Below are positions 1-6,802 of a stretch of DNA of 17,954 bases, piece after piece; the stretch's first letter is position 1, and every line of letters begins with the position of its first letter. Both the position numbers and the translations under genes were made by a program. The stretch is from an uncultured Prevotellaceae bacterium (GTDB lineage: Bacteria; Bacteroidota; Bacteroidia; Bacteroidales; Bacteroidaceae), in NCBI GenBank assembly GCA_902775075.1, contig CACYKX010000035.1:1-17954 (forward strand), read 5' to 3'. The notes under the pieces are model-generated. The model saw only the letters and a list, made by a program, of their open reading frames with translations. It was not told where the DNA came from and searched no databases.

Positions 1-142
1 GCGGATCACTACCGTCATTGTCTGTCATCGGAGCTACGTTGAGACCCACATTGGGTTGAATGTTAAACGAACCTTTTGCATGTTGAGCAAAGGTTCCGAC
101 TGATGCCAACAGTAGGCAAGCAATAAAGAGAATCTTCTTCAT
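1..142 (-). CDS. Secreted protein, 5' end only (possible outer-membrane beta-barrel)
   Basis: The minus strand opens with ATG at 142 and stays open to the window edge, giving 47 codons. The product begins MKKILFIACLLLASVGTFAQ, a lysine-rich start, a hydrophobic core and a likely signal-peptidase site after the AQ. The next residues (GSFNIQPNVGLNVAPM) look like the first strand of a small outer-membrane beta-barrel of the kind common in Bacteroidetes, but too little is visible to name a family. A TATCTTTG element on the minus strand (180-187) lies upstream as a candidate -7 box. The gene diverges from the one starting at 347. The 3' end is outside the window. Confidence 0.7.
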   Translation of the reverse strand, partial: MKKILFIACLLLASVGTFAQHAKGSFNIQPNVGLNVAPMTDNDGSDP

Positions 143-179
143 AAATGGATAAATATTGTTATGGTTTCATAATTACATG

Positions 180-187
180 CAAAGATA
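180..187 (-). promoter_or_regulatory. Candidate Bacteroidetes -7 promoter element (TATCTTTG)
   Basis: The minus strand reads TATCTTTG, a match to the TAnnTTTG -7 consensus, 37 bases before the start codon at 142. I see no convincing -33 TTTG at the usual distance, so this is only a partial promoter match. Confidence 0.45.
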
Positions 188-314
188 CGAATATAATCAA
201 GAATTGCCTTCTAAATCTATAATTTTTTCCCCAAGTCTATCAATTATGTTCGTAAAGTAGGGATAACCACAGAACCTGTAGGGATATTCCTTCGATAAAA
301 ATAAAAATTATCAT

Positions 315-322
315 TACCTTTG
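315..322 (+). promoter_or_regulatory. Candidate Bacteroidetes -7 promoter element (TACCTTTG)
   Basis: TACCTTTG matches the TAnnTTTG -7 consensus. It overlaps the first in-frame ATG of the next reading frame (320), so a transcript started from here could not encode that ATG. This decides the start of the following gene in favour of 347. Confidence 0.55.
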
Positions 323-346
323 TACCATACATCAACAACGTATCTT

Positions 347-928
347 ATGAACAAAATCATTACGCTTATCATGTGTGTGGCTTTCTCCGCCACGATGTCG
401 GGACAGACAGTTAAAGTAGAAGACCGTGTCAAGACACTCGAAGTAGATATCAAGAACCTGAAAGGTCAGTTAGAAACGCAGAACAGTCAGATAGCTTCAA
501 TGCAATCCCGACTTAATGAGCTTGCAGACCGGAATGCTGAGTATAAAAAACAGTTGGACATACGCCAGATTCTTTCCGTGACAGTGGATAGTGTCAAGTA
601 TGGTATCGCTTCTGCTGAAGGAAATACCAAGACTGGCGATGTCGTTGTCACGTTGATGGCGCTCAATACAGGAGAGGATGCTTACCCAAAGATTCTCCAT
701 GGCGCGTCTCTTAATGATTATGACGGCAACATATATCAATGCCCTGAGGATTCCATGTCTGTTGGCGGATTAAGCAACTATGAAGTTCTCCGTAAGAATA
801 TCAATACGAAGATAATCCTAAAGTTCACGAATGTGTCGGCTAATGCGCGTATATCAAACATCTCTTTCTATGGCGGCGGAGGAACTACGCTTTTTAGCCT
901 CCGTGACATTAAAATAGATTGGAAATGA
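347..928 (+). CDS. Secreted coiled-coil protein of unknown function
   Basis: This is a 193-residue protein read from the ATG at 347. That start places a signal peptide (MNKIITLIMCVAFSATMSGQ) at the N-terminus, and the alternative ATG at 320 falls inside the -7 element. After the likely cleavage site, residues about 24-66 form a charged heptad-rich helix (VEDRVKTLEVDIKNLKGQLE and onward), a probable coiled coil. Residues about 70-193 alternate polar and hydrophobic residues, as in a beta-sandwich, with a glycine run (YGGGGTT) near the end. I do not recognise the family. It is probably periplasmic or surface-exposed. A strong terminator follows immediately, so it is likely a single-gene transcript. 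Confidence 0.8.
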   Translation: MNKIITLIMCVAFSATMSGQTVKVEDRVKTLEVDIKNLKGQLETQNSQIASMQSRLNELADRNAEYKKQLDIRQILSVTVDSVKYGIASAEGNTKTGDVVVTLMALNTGEDAYPKILHGASLNDYDGNIYQCPEDSMSVGGLSNYEVLRKNINTKIILKFTNVSANARISNISFYGGGGTTLFSLRDIKIDWK

Positions 929-934
929 AAAATT

Positions 935-978
935 GCCGGTATAGTAAGCATAAAGTCTGATTGTACCGGCTTTTTTTT
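935..978 (+). terminator. Rho-independent terminator
   Basis: GCCGGTA (935-941) pairs perfectly with TACCGGC (964-970) and is followed by eight T residues (971-978). It starts seven bases after the stop codon at 926-928. Confidence 0.85.
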
Positions 979-998
979 GACTTTGCAATAAGTAGCCA

Positions 999-1106
999 CT
1001 ATCTAATAAACGGAATGATAATTTCCTTTAGTTTCTCCTGCTTATTCATGTCAATGTCATCGGATGTACTGTAGTCGAGTACATGGTTAAAATATCTATG
1101 ATCAAA
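999..1106 (-). pseudogene. Possible 3' remnant of a decayed gene
   Basis: On the minus strand, 35 codons ending in TAG at 1001-999 read like a genuine protein tail (HVLDYSTSDDIDMNK followed by QEKLKEIIIPFIR). It has no start codon, and stops interrupt the frame just upstream. Amino-acid composition is the only evidence. It could be chance, but the stretch from 979 to 1843 has no intact gene and the next 500 bases are clearly decayed coding DNA. Confidence 0.3.
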
Positions 1107-1248
1107 TTACTTGAAGAAGTCATTTTATAAAAAAGCAGCCAATGATTATTTATTAGTTGCGAAGCATGAACAGTTTCAACTTTAGACGTTTTCAAGTTGG
1201 CTCATGAATGTATTTGTCATAAAAGTGTAAGGACAATAAATTCTGCCA

Positions 1249-1750
1249 TTAGCGACATTCAACCAAATTTGCGTTGTTGTTGTTTCGCTTTTTTACAGAT
1301 GTTGGCAGTAAATTTTTCCGTAATCGTTAGAGAATCTTTGCAATGAAGCCTCAATGAGTGCAGTCCTCGACGATGCCCCGTTATTCCATAAATAAGTAAT
1401 TTAAATTCTTTTTGCTGCTTGCCCATCTTTCCGAAGTCATGAAGATAGTCCTATGAGTCCAGGCCGAAGTCGTCCTTGATTCTTGGAATCAAGGCACGCT
1501 TGCCAACATCCGTGATGTGGTAGTAGGTCCGTGGGTCGTGGATCTTGCTGTATGGGATGCAAACGGCTGTCCCGCCGTCCTGTTACTTGTCGGGTAGGCA
1601 GTTGTCAGGCAGAGGGGCGGTAGCTTGTTGAAGAATCTTACTTTCAATGCTCCCACGGCGGAGGTTTACTGGCTCTTCTGCGCTATGTCGGTAGATGAAC
1701 CACTGGCGGAGCTATGAGGATAGTTCCAGATAAATGCAGTAGTCAGACAT
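1249..1750 (-). pseudogene. Decayed Bacteroidales conserved hypothetical gene
   Basis: From ATG at 1750 one frame reads 100 codons with stops only at codon 13 (TAG, 1714-1712), codon 56 (TAA, 1585-1583) and codon 100 (TAG, 1453-1451). Between them it carries protein-like segments: LRQWFIYRHSAEEP, LRRGSIESKIL, IPYSKIHDPRTYYHITDVG. After codon 100 the frame continues with DYLHDFGKMGKQQKEF. A frameshift near 1390-1410 then leads to HGIVEDCTH, GFIAKIL and RLRKNLLPTSVKKRNNNN, ending at TAA 1251-1249. The pattern resembles, from memory, a Bacteroides conserved hypothetical of about 150-170 residues with an LW-DLHxFG motif and a C-terminal NWNAIAKxYQRKR-like end. That family link is a recollection, not a search result. 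Several stops sit where tryptophan or glutamine would be expected, which fits loss of function by point mutation. Confidence 0.65.
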
Positions 1751-1843
1751 TGGTAGGTAAATTTTCAACTGCACAAATGTACAACATTATCTGAAAATCA
1801 AAAAGAAAAGTATAATATTGTGTTTGCGATTTGACCTTAATTT

Positions 1844-2278
1844 CTAATTGTGATCATCGTGATTGTCAAATTCATTCGGATTATTTAATACAATATGAAT
1901 CCATCCGACATTGTCTGAATATACATCTGTAACGGATTTGTTAAATTTGACATGTTCCTTTATTAAATTTTCAATACTATCGGTACCTTCTTCTTTGTAA
2001 TAGTCGGCAAAACCATTAACTATCTCTACCTCAATACTTACTTCTTTTGAAGAATCGTCATAAGAACGATAGACTTTGTATTTTACATCCCCTTCTTTTA
2101 TCGTTGGCAAATCGTCTGGAGAATCCTTGTACAACCAATTTTTAAATTGTGTGTTATTTTGACAAGTGGAATATGCATTTAAATCGGCATCTATTTTTGA
2201 GAATAGAGATCTATTTTCGCATGACGAAAACAGGAGAATACCTATTAGGCTTATAATTATCAATATTTTATGTTTCAT
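1844..2278 (-). CDS. Small lipoprotein of unknown function
   Basis: This 144-residue protein has a hydrophobic signal sequence ending in the lipobox LFSSC, with C20 as the predicted lipidation site, so it should be tethered to a membrane after export. The mature part is acidic and hydrophilic (VKYKVYRSYDDSSKEVSIEV in the middle, NHDDHN at the end) and holds no motif I can assign. TATCTTTG on the minus strand (2300-2307) lies 21 bases before the start codon as a -7 promoter element. It is a free-standing gene flanked by decayed DNA on both sides and looks intact. Confidence 0.75.
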   Translation of the reverse strand: MKHKILIIISLIGILLFSSCENRSLFSKIDADLNAYSTCQNNTQFKNWLYKDSPDDLPTIKEGDVKYKVYRSYDDSSKEVSIEVEIVNGFADYYKEEGTDSIENLIKEHVKFNKSVTDVYSDNVGWIHIVLNNPNEFDNHDDHN

Positions 2279-2299
2279 ATATTAGTCATTTATTTTTTG

Positions 2300-2307
2300 C
2301 AAAGATA
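2300..2307 (-). promoter_or_regulatory. Candidate -7 promoter element for the lipoprotein gene
   Basis: The minus strand reads TATCTTTG, matching TAnnTTTG, just upstream of the start at 2278. A -33 match is not clear. Confidence 0.45.
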
Positions 2308-2320
2308 CAACTTTAAATTG

Positions 2321-2348
2321 AAAAAGGCTCCGATTGGAGCCTTTTTTT
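2321..2348. terminator. Bidirectional Rho-independent terminator
   Basis: GGCTCC (2326-2331), loop GATT, then GGAGCC (2336-2341) form a perfect six-pair stem. It is followed by seven T residues on the plus strand and preceded by five A residues, so it can end transcripts in both directions. On the minus strand it lies just after the decayed ArdA-like and GNAT genes, which suggests it originally ended that transcript. Confidence 0.75.
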
Positions 2349-2359
2349 GAGAAATCTTC

Positions 2360-2614
2360 TTAGTAATTATCTCTGAAGACGTGTCCATCGCTGAATGAGA
2401 GACCCAACGAGAACTATTCATGGGCGAACTTCTCGTAATCGATGAACGAAGCGAGAGCGCTGCGGGTGAAGCTCGGGTAATTATCCTCGGCATGCTCCCT
2501 AGCATATTCTTCCTCGCTCTTGTAATCTCCTGAGTAGTCTCCCTCACGAGAAAATTGTTGTGACCCTATAAGAGTTCTGTTTTCTTCCCTATCTGAACAT
2601 AGCTTCCAATAGTG
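2360..2614 (-). pseudogene. ArdA-like antirestriction protein, C-terminal remnant
   Basis: One minus-strand frame from 2614 reads about 66 codons to TAG (2416-2414), then 17 more to TAA (2362-2360), with no start codon. The segments YKSEEEYAREHAEDNYPSF, ALASFIDYEKFAHE and, after the TAG, GLSFSDGHVFRDNY follow the order of an ArdA C-terminus: an acidic EEFA-type helix, then IDYExFARD, then GYVF near the end. ArdA proteins mimic DNA and block type I restriction enzymes. The internal TAG plausibly replaces the leucine of a DYEKFAREL-type motif. The N-terminal two-thirds is missing or frameshifted. The family assignment rests on motif memory only. Confidence 0.45.
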
Positions 2615-2671
2615 ACAAATGCATCAGCCCATCTTTACTTCTGTTTTAGATACACGCTTACTCTTCTATAT
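2566..2671 (-). other. Overlapping coding-like remnant, unassigned
   Basis: A second minus-strand frame ending at TAG 2568-2566 reads RRVSVYLKQK, a stop, then RWADAFVTIGSYVQIG and KKTELL. It resembles real protein more than chance but has no start and overlaps the ArdA-like frame in another phase. It may be the frameshifted upstream part of the ArdA-like gene or the tail of a different gene. I cannot decide between these. Confidence 0.25.
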
Positions 2672-3112
2672 TTAGTACATCAGGCAGAGATTGTTATACA
2701 TACCAAGCGATTGGATTTTTAAGCATAAACGTTAATGCGAACAACATAGACGCAGTGAATCGGTATTTTCAGATGGGCATGATTTTGCAATGTCGAATAA
2801 CTCCTTGAAGGATCCATGACGACGGTATTCTAGACGTGCATACGTGCTTTAAATCCAATAATAGTTGCAGTTGTTCATGTGACTTCATTCATTCGCAAGC
2901 ATCAACGAGCCGAGAACCTCATTGTTGTCATTCCGTGCTACGAGGTAAGTCGCCTTGCTGTCATCAGAGATGCCGGCCTTAACGCCCTCACGTACTGTCT
3001 CATAATCTAACTCTGTTTCCTCTGACTCCTTGGCCATTGCCAACTGAAACTTTACCAATGTCTCTGTGTCTTCGATGTTTGCAACATCTATTTTGTATTT
3101 GTATTCCATCAT
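2672..3112 (-). pseudogene. GNAT-family N-acetyltransferase broken by three in-frame stops
   Basis: The first 75 residues (MMEYKYKIDVANIEDTETL and onward, ending in LGSLMLANE) are the N-terminal half of a small GNAT acetyltransferase. After TGA at 2887-2885 the same frame continues with the rest of the fold: SHMNNCNYYWI, stop (TAA 2851-2849), STYARLEYRRHGSFKELFD, IAKSCPSENTDSLRLCCSH, stop (TAA 2734-2732), LKIQSLGMYNN, ending at TAA 2674-2672. The whole is 147 codons, normal length for the family, with no frameshift. The first stop sits where EWS is expected (TGG to TGA) and the second where YWIQS is expected (CAA to TAA). The start lies seven bases after the vsr stop codon, so it was the second gene of a vsr transcript. 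Confidence 0.8.
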
Positions 3113-3119
3113 AATTTGT

Positions 3120-3626
3120 TCACTGTTGTTTGGCTAGTGTCGGTTCTGCTGCTGCATCAAATTCGTTTTCCTCCTCTATGTGAGAGTAGCTTACAGAATG
3201 GTCTTGTAAGTAAATATGGTTGATGGTGAATGCAAGAGCCTTCAATGTTTGTTCTCTCACCTTAGGCTTCAGCTCACATTCCCATACTGTTATGCAGTGC
3301 CATCCCATCTTTGCCAATTGCCGTTGTTCTTCCTTGTCACGCTCTTTGTTACGCTTGATTTTCTTCTCCCAAAAGTCTATGTTCGTCTTAGGCAGTCGGA
3401 AGTACTTACAGCCATCATGCCCGTGCCAAAAGCAGCCGTTGACGAATACGCATGTGCGGTATTTGCGCAACACTATATCCGGATGGCCAGGCAAGCGCGG
3501 ATTATTCAGTCGGTATCGGAAACCTTGACTCCACAAGTATTTGCGCACTAGTATCTCTGGCTTCGTGTTCGCAGAGCGAATAGAAGCCATGTTCTTGTGC
3601 CGTTGCTGTGGTGTGAGCTTATCCAT
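3120..3626 (-). CDS. vsr: Vsr-type very-short-patch-repair mismatch endonuclease
   Basis: The 168-residue product carries the Vsr signature throughout: TPQQRHKNMASIRSANTKPE at the N-terminus, GHPDIVL with catalytic D50 (equivalent to D51 in E. coli), and VFVNGCFWHGHDGC with F66/W67 (the base-stack intercalating pair), H68 (catalytic His), and C65, H70 and C73 near the structural zinc site. The later GWHCITVWECEL block supplies the WEC motif. Vsr nicks 5' of the T in T:G mismatches made by deamination of 5-methylcytosine, so it repairs damage caused by a cytosine methylase. It is divergent from the regulator-methylase array and probably serves those methylases. The C-terminal 25 residues (about 144-168) extend beyond the usual core. 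A TAATTTTG element on the minus strand (3631-3638) lies so close to ATG 3626 that the message would have almost no leader. Confidence 0.92.
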   Translation of the reverse strand: MDKLTPQQRHKNMASIRSANTKPEILVRKYLWSQGFRYRLNNPRLPGHPDIVLRKYRTCVFVNGCFWHGHDGCKYFRLPKTNIDFWEKKIKRNKERDKEEQRQLAKMGWHCITVWECELKPKVREQTLKALAFTINHIYLQDHSVSYSHIEEENEFDAAAEPTLAKQQ

Positions 3627-3630
3627 AATG

Positions 3631-3638
3631 CAAAATTA
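3631..3638 (-). promoter_or_regulatory. Candidate -7 promoter element for vsr
   Basis: The minus strand reads TAATTTTG, a TAnnTTTG match ending five bases before the vsr start codon. I see no clear -33 match. If correct, the vsr message is nearly leaderless. Confidence 0.35.
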
Positions 3639-3646
3639 CTAAAAAA

Positions 3647-3729
3647 TTGGTTTGCTTATATTCTATTGAATATTTTTCTTCAACTTTTATGGTTGCAATC
3701 GAATAAAAAGTTGTAAATTTGCAAACCAA
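3647..3729. promoter_or_regulatory. Divergent control region with nested inverted repeats (candidate operators)
   Basis: Three perfect inverted repeats lie between vsr and the xre gene. TTGGTTTGC (3647-3655) pairs with GCAAACCAA (3721-3729). ATATTC (3658-3663) pairs with GAATAT (3668-3673) around a four-base centre. CAACTTTT (3681-3688) pairs with AAAAGTTG (3706-3713). The last repeat encloses the -33 element of the xre promoter, and one arm of the first overlaps its -7 element and expected start site. This arrangement suits repression or timing by the Xre protein encoded alongside. Binding is inferred, not shown. Confidence 0.5.
3693..3721 (+). promoter_or_regulatory. Promoter of the xre-methylase-restriction array
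   Basis: TTG at 3693-3695 and TAAATTTG at 3714-3721 are separated by 18 bases and match the Bacteroidetes -33/-7 pattern closely. The expected start is near 3728, leaving a leader of about 20 bases before ATG 3747. Confidence 0.6.
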
Positions 3730-3746
3730 ATATCAAAAGACTCAAT

Positions 3747-4067
3747 ATGACTGTCAGTGATAAAAAACAGATGTTACCAAGTTTACTTAAGTCGTTGAGG
3801 GAAGAAAAAAAGTTTCCTCAACGAGAAGTCGCATCTGCTTTGGGCATTGACACCACCACTTATTGTAAAATAGAAAAAGGGAAATATCCAGCAAACAAAG
3901 AGCAAGTAGAAAAACTAGCAGAATTGTTTCATGCCGACAGAAATGAATTAGTCAAAGTATGGCTTGCAGATAAGATCGTAAACATAGCCAATAAAGATGA
4001 GGAAGTTGCTGCCGAAGCAATAAAACTTGCAGACAGCAAATTCAATGATATGAGTAAGGAACCGTAA
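3747..4067 (+). CDS. Xre-family helix-turn-helix regulator (controller-type)
   Basis: This 106-residue protein has a Cro/C1-type helix-turn-helix at about residues 11-62: LLKSLREEKKFPQREVASAL leads into GIDTTTYCKIEKGKYPANKE and an LAELF helix. The C-terminal tail (about 68-106) is acidic and helical and lacks enzyme motifs. It is the first gene of the array, with its stop codon one base before the first methylase start, so it is co-transcribed with both methylases. Small Xre proteins in this position act as controller proteins or methylase repressors in many restriction-modification systems, binding inverted repeats at their own promoter. Several such repeats lie directly upstream. The direction of control (activation or repression) cannot be read from sequence. 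Confidence 0.88.
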   Translation: MTVSDKKQMLPSLLKSLREEKKFPQREVASALGIDTTTYCKIEKGKYPANKEQVEKLAELFHADRNELVKVWLADKIVNIANKDEEVAAEAIKLADSKFNDMSKEP

Positions 4068-4068
4068 A

Positions 4069-5286
4069 ATGAGAAAGAAATATACTTTTATCGATTTATT
4101 CGCAGGTTGTGGGGGACTCTCAGAAGGCTTCTACAGACAAGGGTTCCATGCTTTGGCTCATGTTGAAATTAACCACTTCGCTTGCGAATCTTTACGTGAG
4201 CGGATGAAATATTATGGTTACAAAGACATAGACAAAGCCGTAATAGAGACAGATATCACAAGAGAAGATATAGTGGATGAGATTAGGAAAAGGTGTAATA
4301 CCGATAATGTTGACTTAATTATCGGAGGACCACCATGTCAAAGCTTTTCGTCCGCAGGACGTGCTAGAGATGAGCACGGTATGAAAAATGACCCACGAAA
4401 TTATCTGTTCGAAAGCTATGTCAAAATACTTAACGCAATACGTCCTAAATTCTTCGTATTTGAGAATGTAACTGGACTTTTAACAGCTCGCTTGAAAGGT
4501 AAAAGACATATCTTTACGGTATTAGGTGAACTCGGGAAAGAATATAAAGTCTACAATGGAAATCCATCAGACATGGTGTTTAACACCGTTAACTATGGAG
4601 TGCCACAAATTCGCAAGCGTGTTATAATCTTAGGTGTAAGAAAAGACATTGACTTAGAGCCTGCGGATTTGTATAAAGGTATTGTCAAGACGAATTGGGA
4701 CAGTGACATGTCAGAATCCGAAAGGAAAGGATTGCAACCTCCTGTAACAGTTCGTGACGCGATTGGAGATTTGCCTCCAGTTCCTAATGGAGGAGGATCC
4801 AATATGATGGAGTTTAAACCTAAAGCAATGAATTCTTTCGTCCAAAAGATCCGTTCCAAGGACGATGAGACATTGTTATATCACGTTACAAGAAAGAACA
4901 ATGACAAGGACAAAGAGCGGTATAAAGTGATGGCACAAAACCATTGGACTTTTTTGGAAATGTTAGAAAAGCGCCCTGACCTAAGACATGAGAAGGCAAG
5001 GGTCTTTCCAAATAGTTATACGGTTCAGTGGTGGGACCAACCGTCAAAGACAATAATAGCACATCTCTATAAGGATGGAAACTTGTTCATACACCCCGAC
5101 TGGAAGCAAGATAGGTCTATAACTGTTAGAGAAGCTGCAAGACTGATGTCTTTCCCTGATGATTTTGTCATATGTGGGTCAAGGACTGAACAGTTTAAGC
5201 AAATTGGAAATGCAGTACCTCCGCTTTTTGCAGAGGCAATAGCAAAATGCATGAAAAAAGAATTAAACAAAGTAGATAAACTATGA
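4069..5286 (+). CDS. DNA (cytosine-5)-methyltransferase, first of a pair
   Basis: This is a 405-residue m5C methylase with all main motifs in standard order: motif I TFIDLFAGCGGLSEGF (6-21, AdoMet binding), motif IV GGPPCQSFSSAGR with catalytic C90, motif VI ENV at 132-134, motif VIII YGVPQIRKRVIIL from 176, a target-recognition region of roughly 200-330, and motif X QIGNAVPPL near 378. It transfers a methyl group from AdoMet to cytosine C5 in a recognition site that sequence alone does not reveal. Its last bases overlap the next gene by ATGA, so the two methylases are translationally coupled. Two cytosine methylases side by side usually mean an asymmetric site with one enzyme per strand, as in LlaJI, or a split pair as in BsuMI. 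The gene is AT-rich compared with the nuclease genes further along. Confidence 0.93.
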   Translation: MRKKYTFIDLFAGCGGLSEGFYRQGFHALAHVEINHFACESLRERMKYYGYKDIDKAVIETDITREDIVDEIRKRCNTDNVDLIIGGPPCQSFSSAGRARDEHGMKNDPRNYLFESYVKILNAIRPKFFVFENVTGLLTARLKGKRHIFTVLGELGKEYKVYNGNPSDMVFNTVNYGVPQIRKRVIILGVRKDIDLEPADLYKGIVKTNWDSDMSESERKGLQPPVTVRDAIGDLPPVPNGGGSNMMEFKPKAMNSFVQKIRSKDDETLLYHVTRKNNDKDKERYKVMAQNHWTFLEMLEKRPDLRHEKARVFPNSYTVQWWDQPSKTIIAHLYKDGNLFIHPDWKQDRSITVREAARLMSFPDDFVICGSRTEQFKQIGNAVPPLFAEAIAKCMKKELNKVDKL

Positions 5287-6800
5287 TATTCAAGCCAGTA
5301 TCAAGCCTGACAAAGGAAGAAAAGGCTTTTTTTATCGAGAAAGTCGGCGTATATACCCGGCTACTTGAACTCCATGCCAATAGTAAGGGGGATAGCTTTA
5401 CTATGGATGGAACTATAGATAAAAGTGTTCTGACCGAATTGATGAATATCGGAGTTATATCTACCGAAGAAGAAGTTCATGCTTTAAGAAAAGTTCTTGG
5501 AGAAGACAAGTACGATGGTTTCATCTCTGCTGTAATATATTTCCTAAATCATAAGGAAGAGACAGAGCCAATTGTCTTCAGATTACGCAATAAGTCAAGA
5601 AAAGTTCTTCAAGAAACATCTGAACAACGTCCAGCCATAAATGTGGCTGATTTCTTTTGTGGTGCAGGCGGATTAAGCTTAGGCTTTAGTAAAGCAGGAT
5701 ATAGAATCGTTTTCGCAAACGACTTTCAGAAAATATGTACAGAAACATACATCTATAATCATCCAGAAATACCTTCGAGTAAGGTGTTCACAGGTGACAT
5801 TAAAGACATAATTGTAGATATCAAAGATTATGTCAAAGACGATGTCGATATGGTTATTGGTGGTCCGCCATGCCAGTCCTTTAGTTCTGCGAATCAAAGG
5901 CGCGTGATAGATGACCCAAGAAACATACTTTACAAATATTACATAGAGGCAGTCAGACAGTTATGTCCCAAGTTCGTACTTATGGAAAACGTAAAGGGCA
6001 TGCTGAAAGTTGCTAATCAAGTTGTGGAGGATTATCATAGAATCCGCGCGTTTAAGGATGGAAAAGAATATACTTATAATGTGTCATATAGGTTATTTAA
6101 TTCTGTAAACTTTGGGGTCGCTCAAAGCAGGGAACGTTTAATCTATCTTGCAGTACGCGATGATATTGAGAAGAGAAATGGCATAACACCAGAATCCTTA
6201 TTTGAAGAAATTGAAGACTCCTGTAAAGGGAACACAGTTTTCAATTTGCAATCTGCACTTGAGTTCATTAAGCCCTTAGAAGCTCCAAGAGTAAAGGGGC
6301 AAACTGAAGTTAATGATGAGAGAACTGGAATGAAAATCGATCTCAATCATTATGATAGTTGTGGGAATGAGTATCTAAAATCAATCAACGATGGCAAGCA
6401 GATGGAATTCGTATTCAATCACAAAGCCAGGTATTGCAGTGATGTAAATTATGAAATATTCAAAAGACTCGGACAAGGAGAAGACTCGACAAATCCCAAG
6501 ATTGCCGATATAATGCCATATTCAAGGCGTAATGGTATTTTTAAGGACAAATATTATAAATTGATTGCGGATAGACCATGCCGTACAATAACAGCTCATC
6601 TGAAAATGGATTGTTTGTCCCACATACATCCGTATCAGATAAGAAGTATTACGCCTCGTGAGGCCGCTCGAATACAGTCCTTCCCAGACGATTATCTTTT
6701 CTTGGGTGCGTATCTGAAAACATATATGGAAATAGGTAATGCCGTACCAGTTTTAATGGCAGAACAAATTTCAAGAGTTATTAAGAAACACTTTGATTAG
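5283..6800 (+). CDS. DNA (cytosine-5)-methyltransferase, second of the pair, with N-terminal extension
   Basis: This is a 505-residue m5C methylase. Motif I (NVADFFCGAGGLSLGF) begins only at residue 120, motif IV is GGPPCQSFSSANQRR with catalytic C197, the ENVKGML block is motif VI, FGVAQSRERLIYL is motif VIII, and EIGNAVPVLMA near 484 is motif X. Residues 1-115 are an additional, mostly helical domain (LTKEEKAFFIEKVGVYTRLL and onward) not needed for catalysis. Similar extensions in other methylases regulate transcription or hold partners, but I cannot assign this one. The gene starts inside the stop codon of the first methylase and ends two bases before the next gene. The target-recognition regions of the two methylases do not look alike, which fits different sites or different strands of one asymmetric site. 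Confidence 0.93.
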   Translation: MIFKPVSSLTKEEKAFFIEKVGVYTRLLELHANSKGDSFTMDGTIDKSVLTELMNIGVISTEEEVHALRKVLGEDKYDGFISAVIYFLNHKEETEPIVFRLRNKSRKVLQETSEQRPAINVADFFCGAGGLSLGFSKAGYRIVFANDFQKICTETYIYNHPEIPSSKVFTGDIKDIIVDIKDYVKDDVDMVIGGPPCQSFSSANQRRVIDDPRNILYKYYIEAVRQLCPKFVLMENVKGMLKVANQVVEDYHRIRAFKDGKEYTYNVSYRLFNSVNFGVAQSRERLIYLAVRDDIEKRNGITPESLFEEIEDSCKGNTVFNLQSALEFIKPLEAPRVKGQTEVNDERTGMKIDLNHYDSCGNEYLKSINDGKQMEFVFNHKARYCSDVNYEIFKRLGQGEDSTNPKIADIMPYSRRNGIFKDKYYKLIADRPCRTITAHLKMDCLSHIHPYQIRSITPREAARIQSFPDDYLFLGAYLKTYMEIGNAVPVLMAEQISRVIKKHFD

Positions 6801-6802
6801 AA

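Noticed and set aside
320..346. Upstream in-frame ATG adding nine residues to the secreted coiled-coil protein
   Set aside because: It overlaps the TACCTTTG promoter element and would place polar residues ahead of a good signal peptide. ATG 347 is the better start.
1117..1185. Short plus-strand coding-like stretch (KKAANDYLLVAKHEQFQL then stop)
   Set aside because: It is only about 23 codons after an upstream stop and has no start codon or neighbouring support.
2290..2547. An 85-codon minus-strand open frame
   Set aside because: It runs through the terminator hairpin, has a low-complexity Ser/Arg composition, and lies in a different frame from the convincing ArdA-like remnant.
1249..3112. 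Stop-codon reassignment or programmed recoding to explain the interrupted genes
   Set aside because: All three stop codons occur as interruptions, one gene also has a frameshift, and the intact genes nearby use TAA, TAG and TGA normally as ends. Pseudogene decay explains it better.
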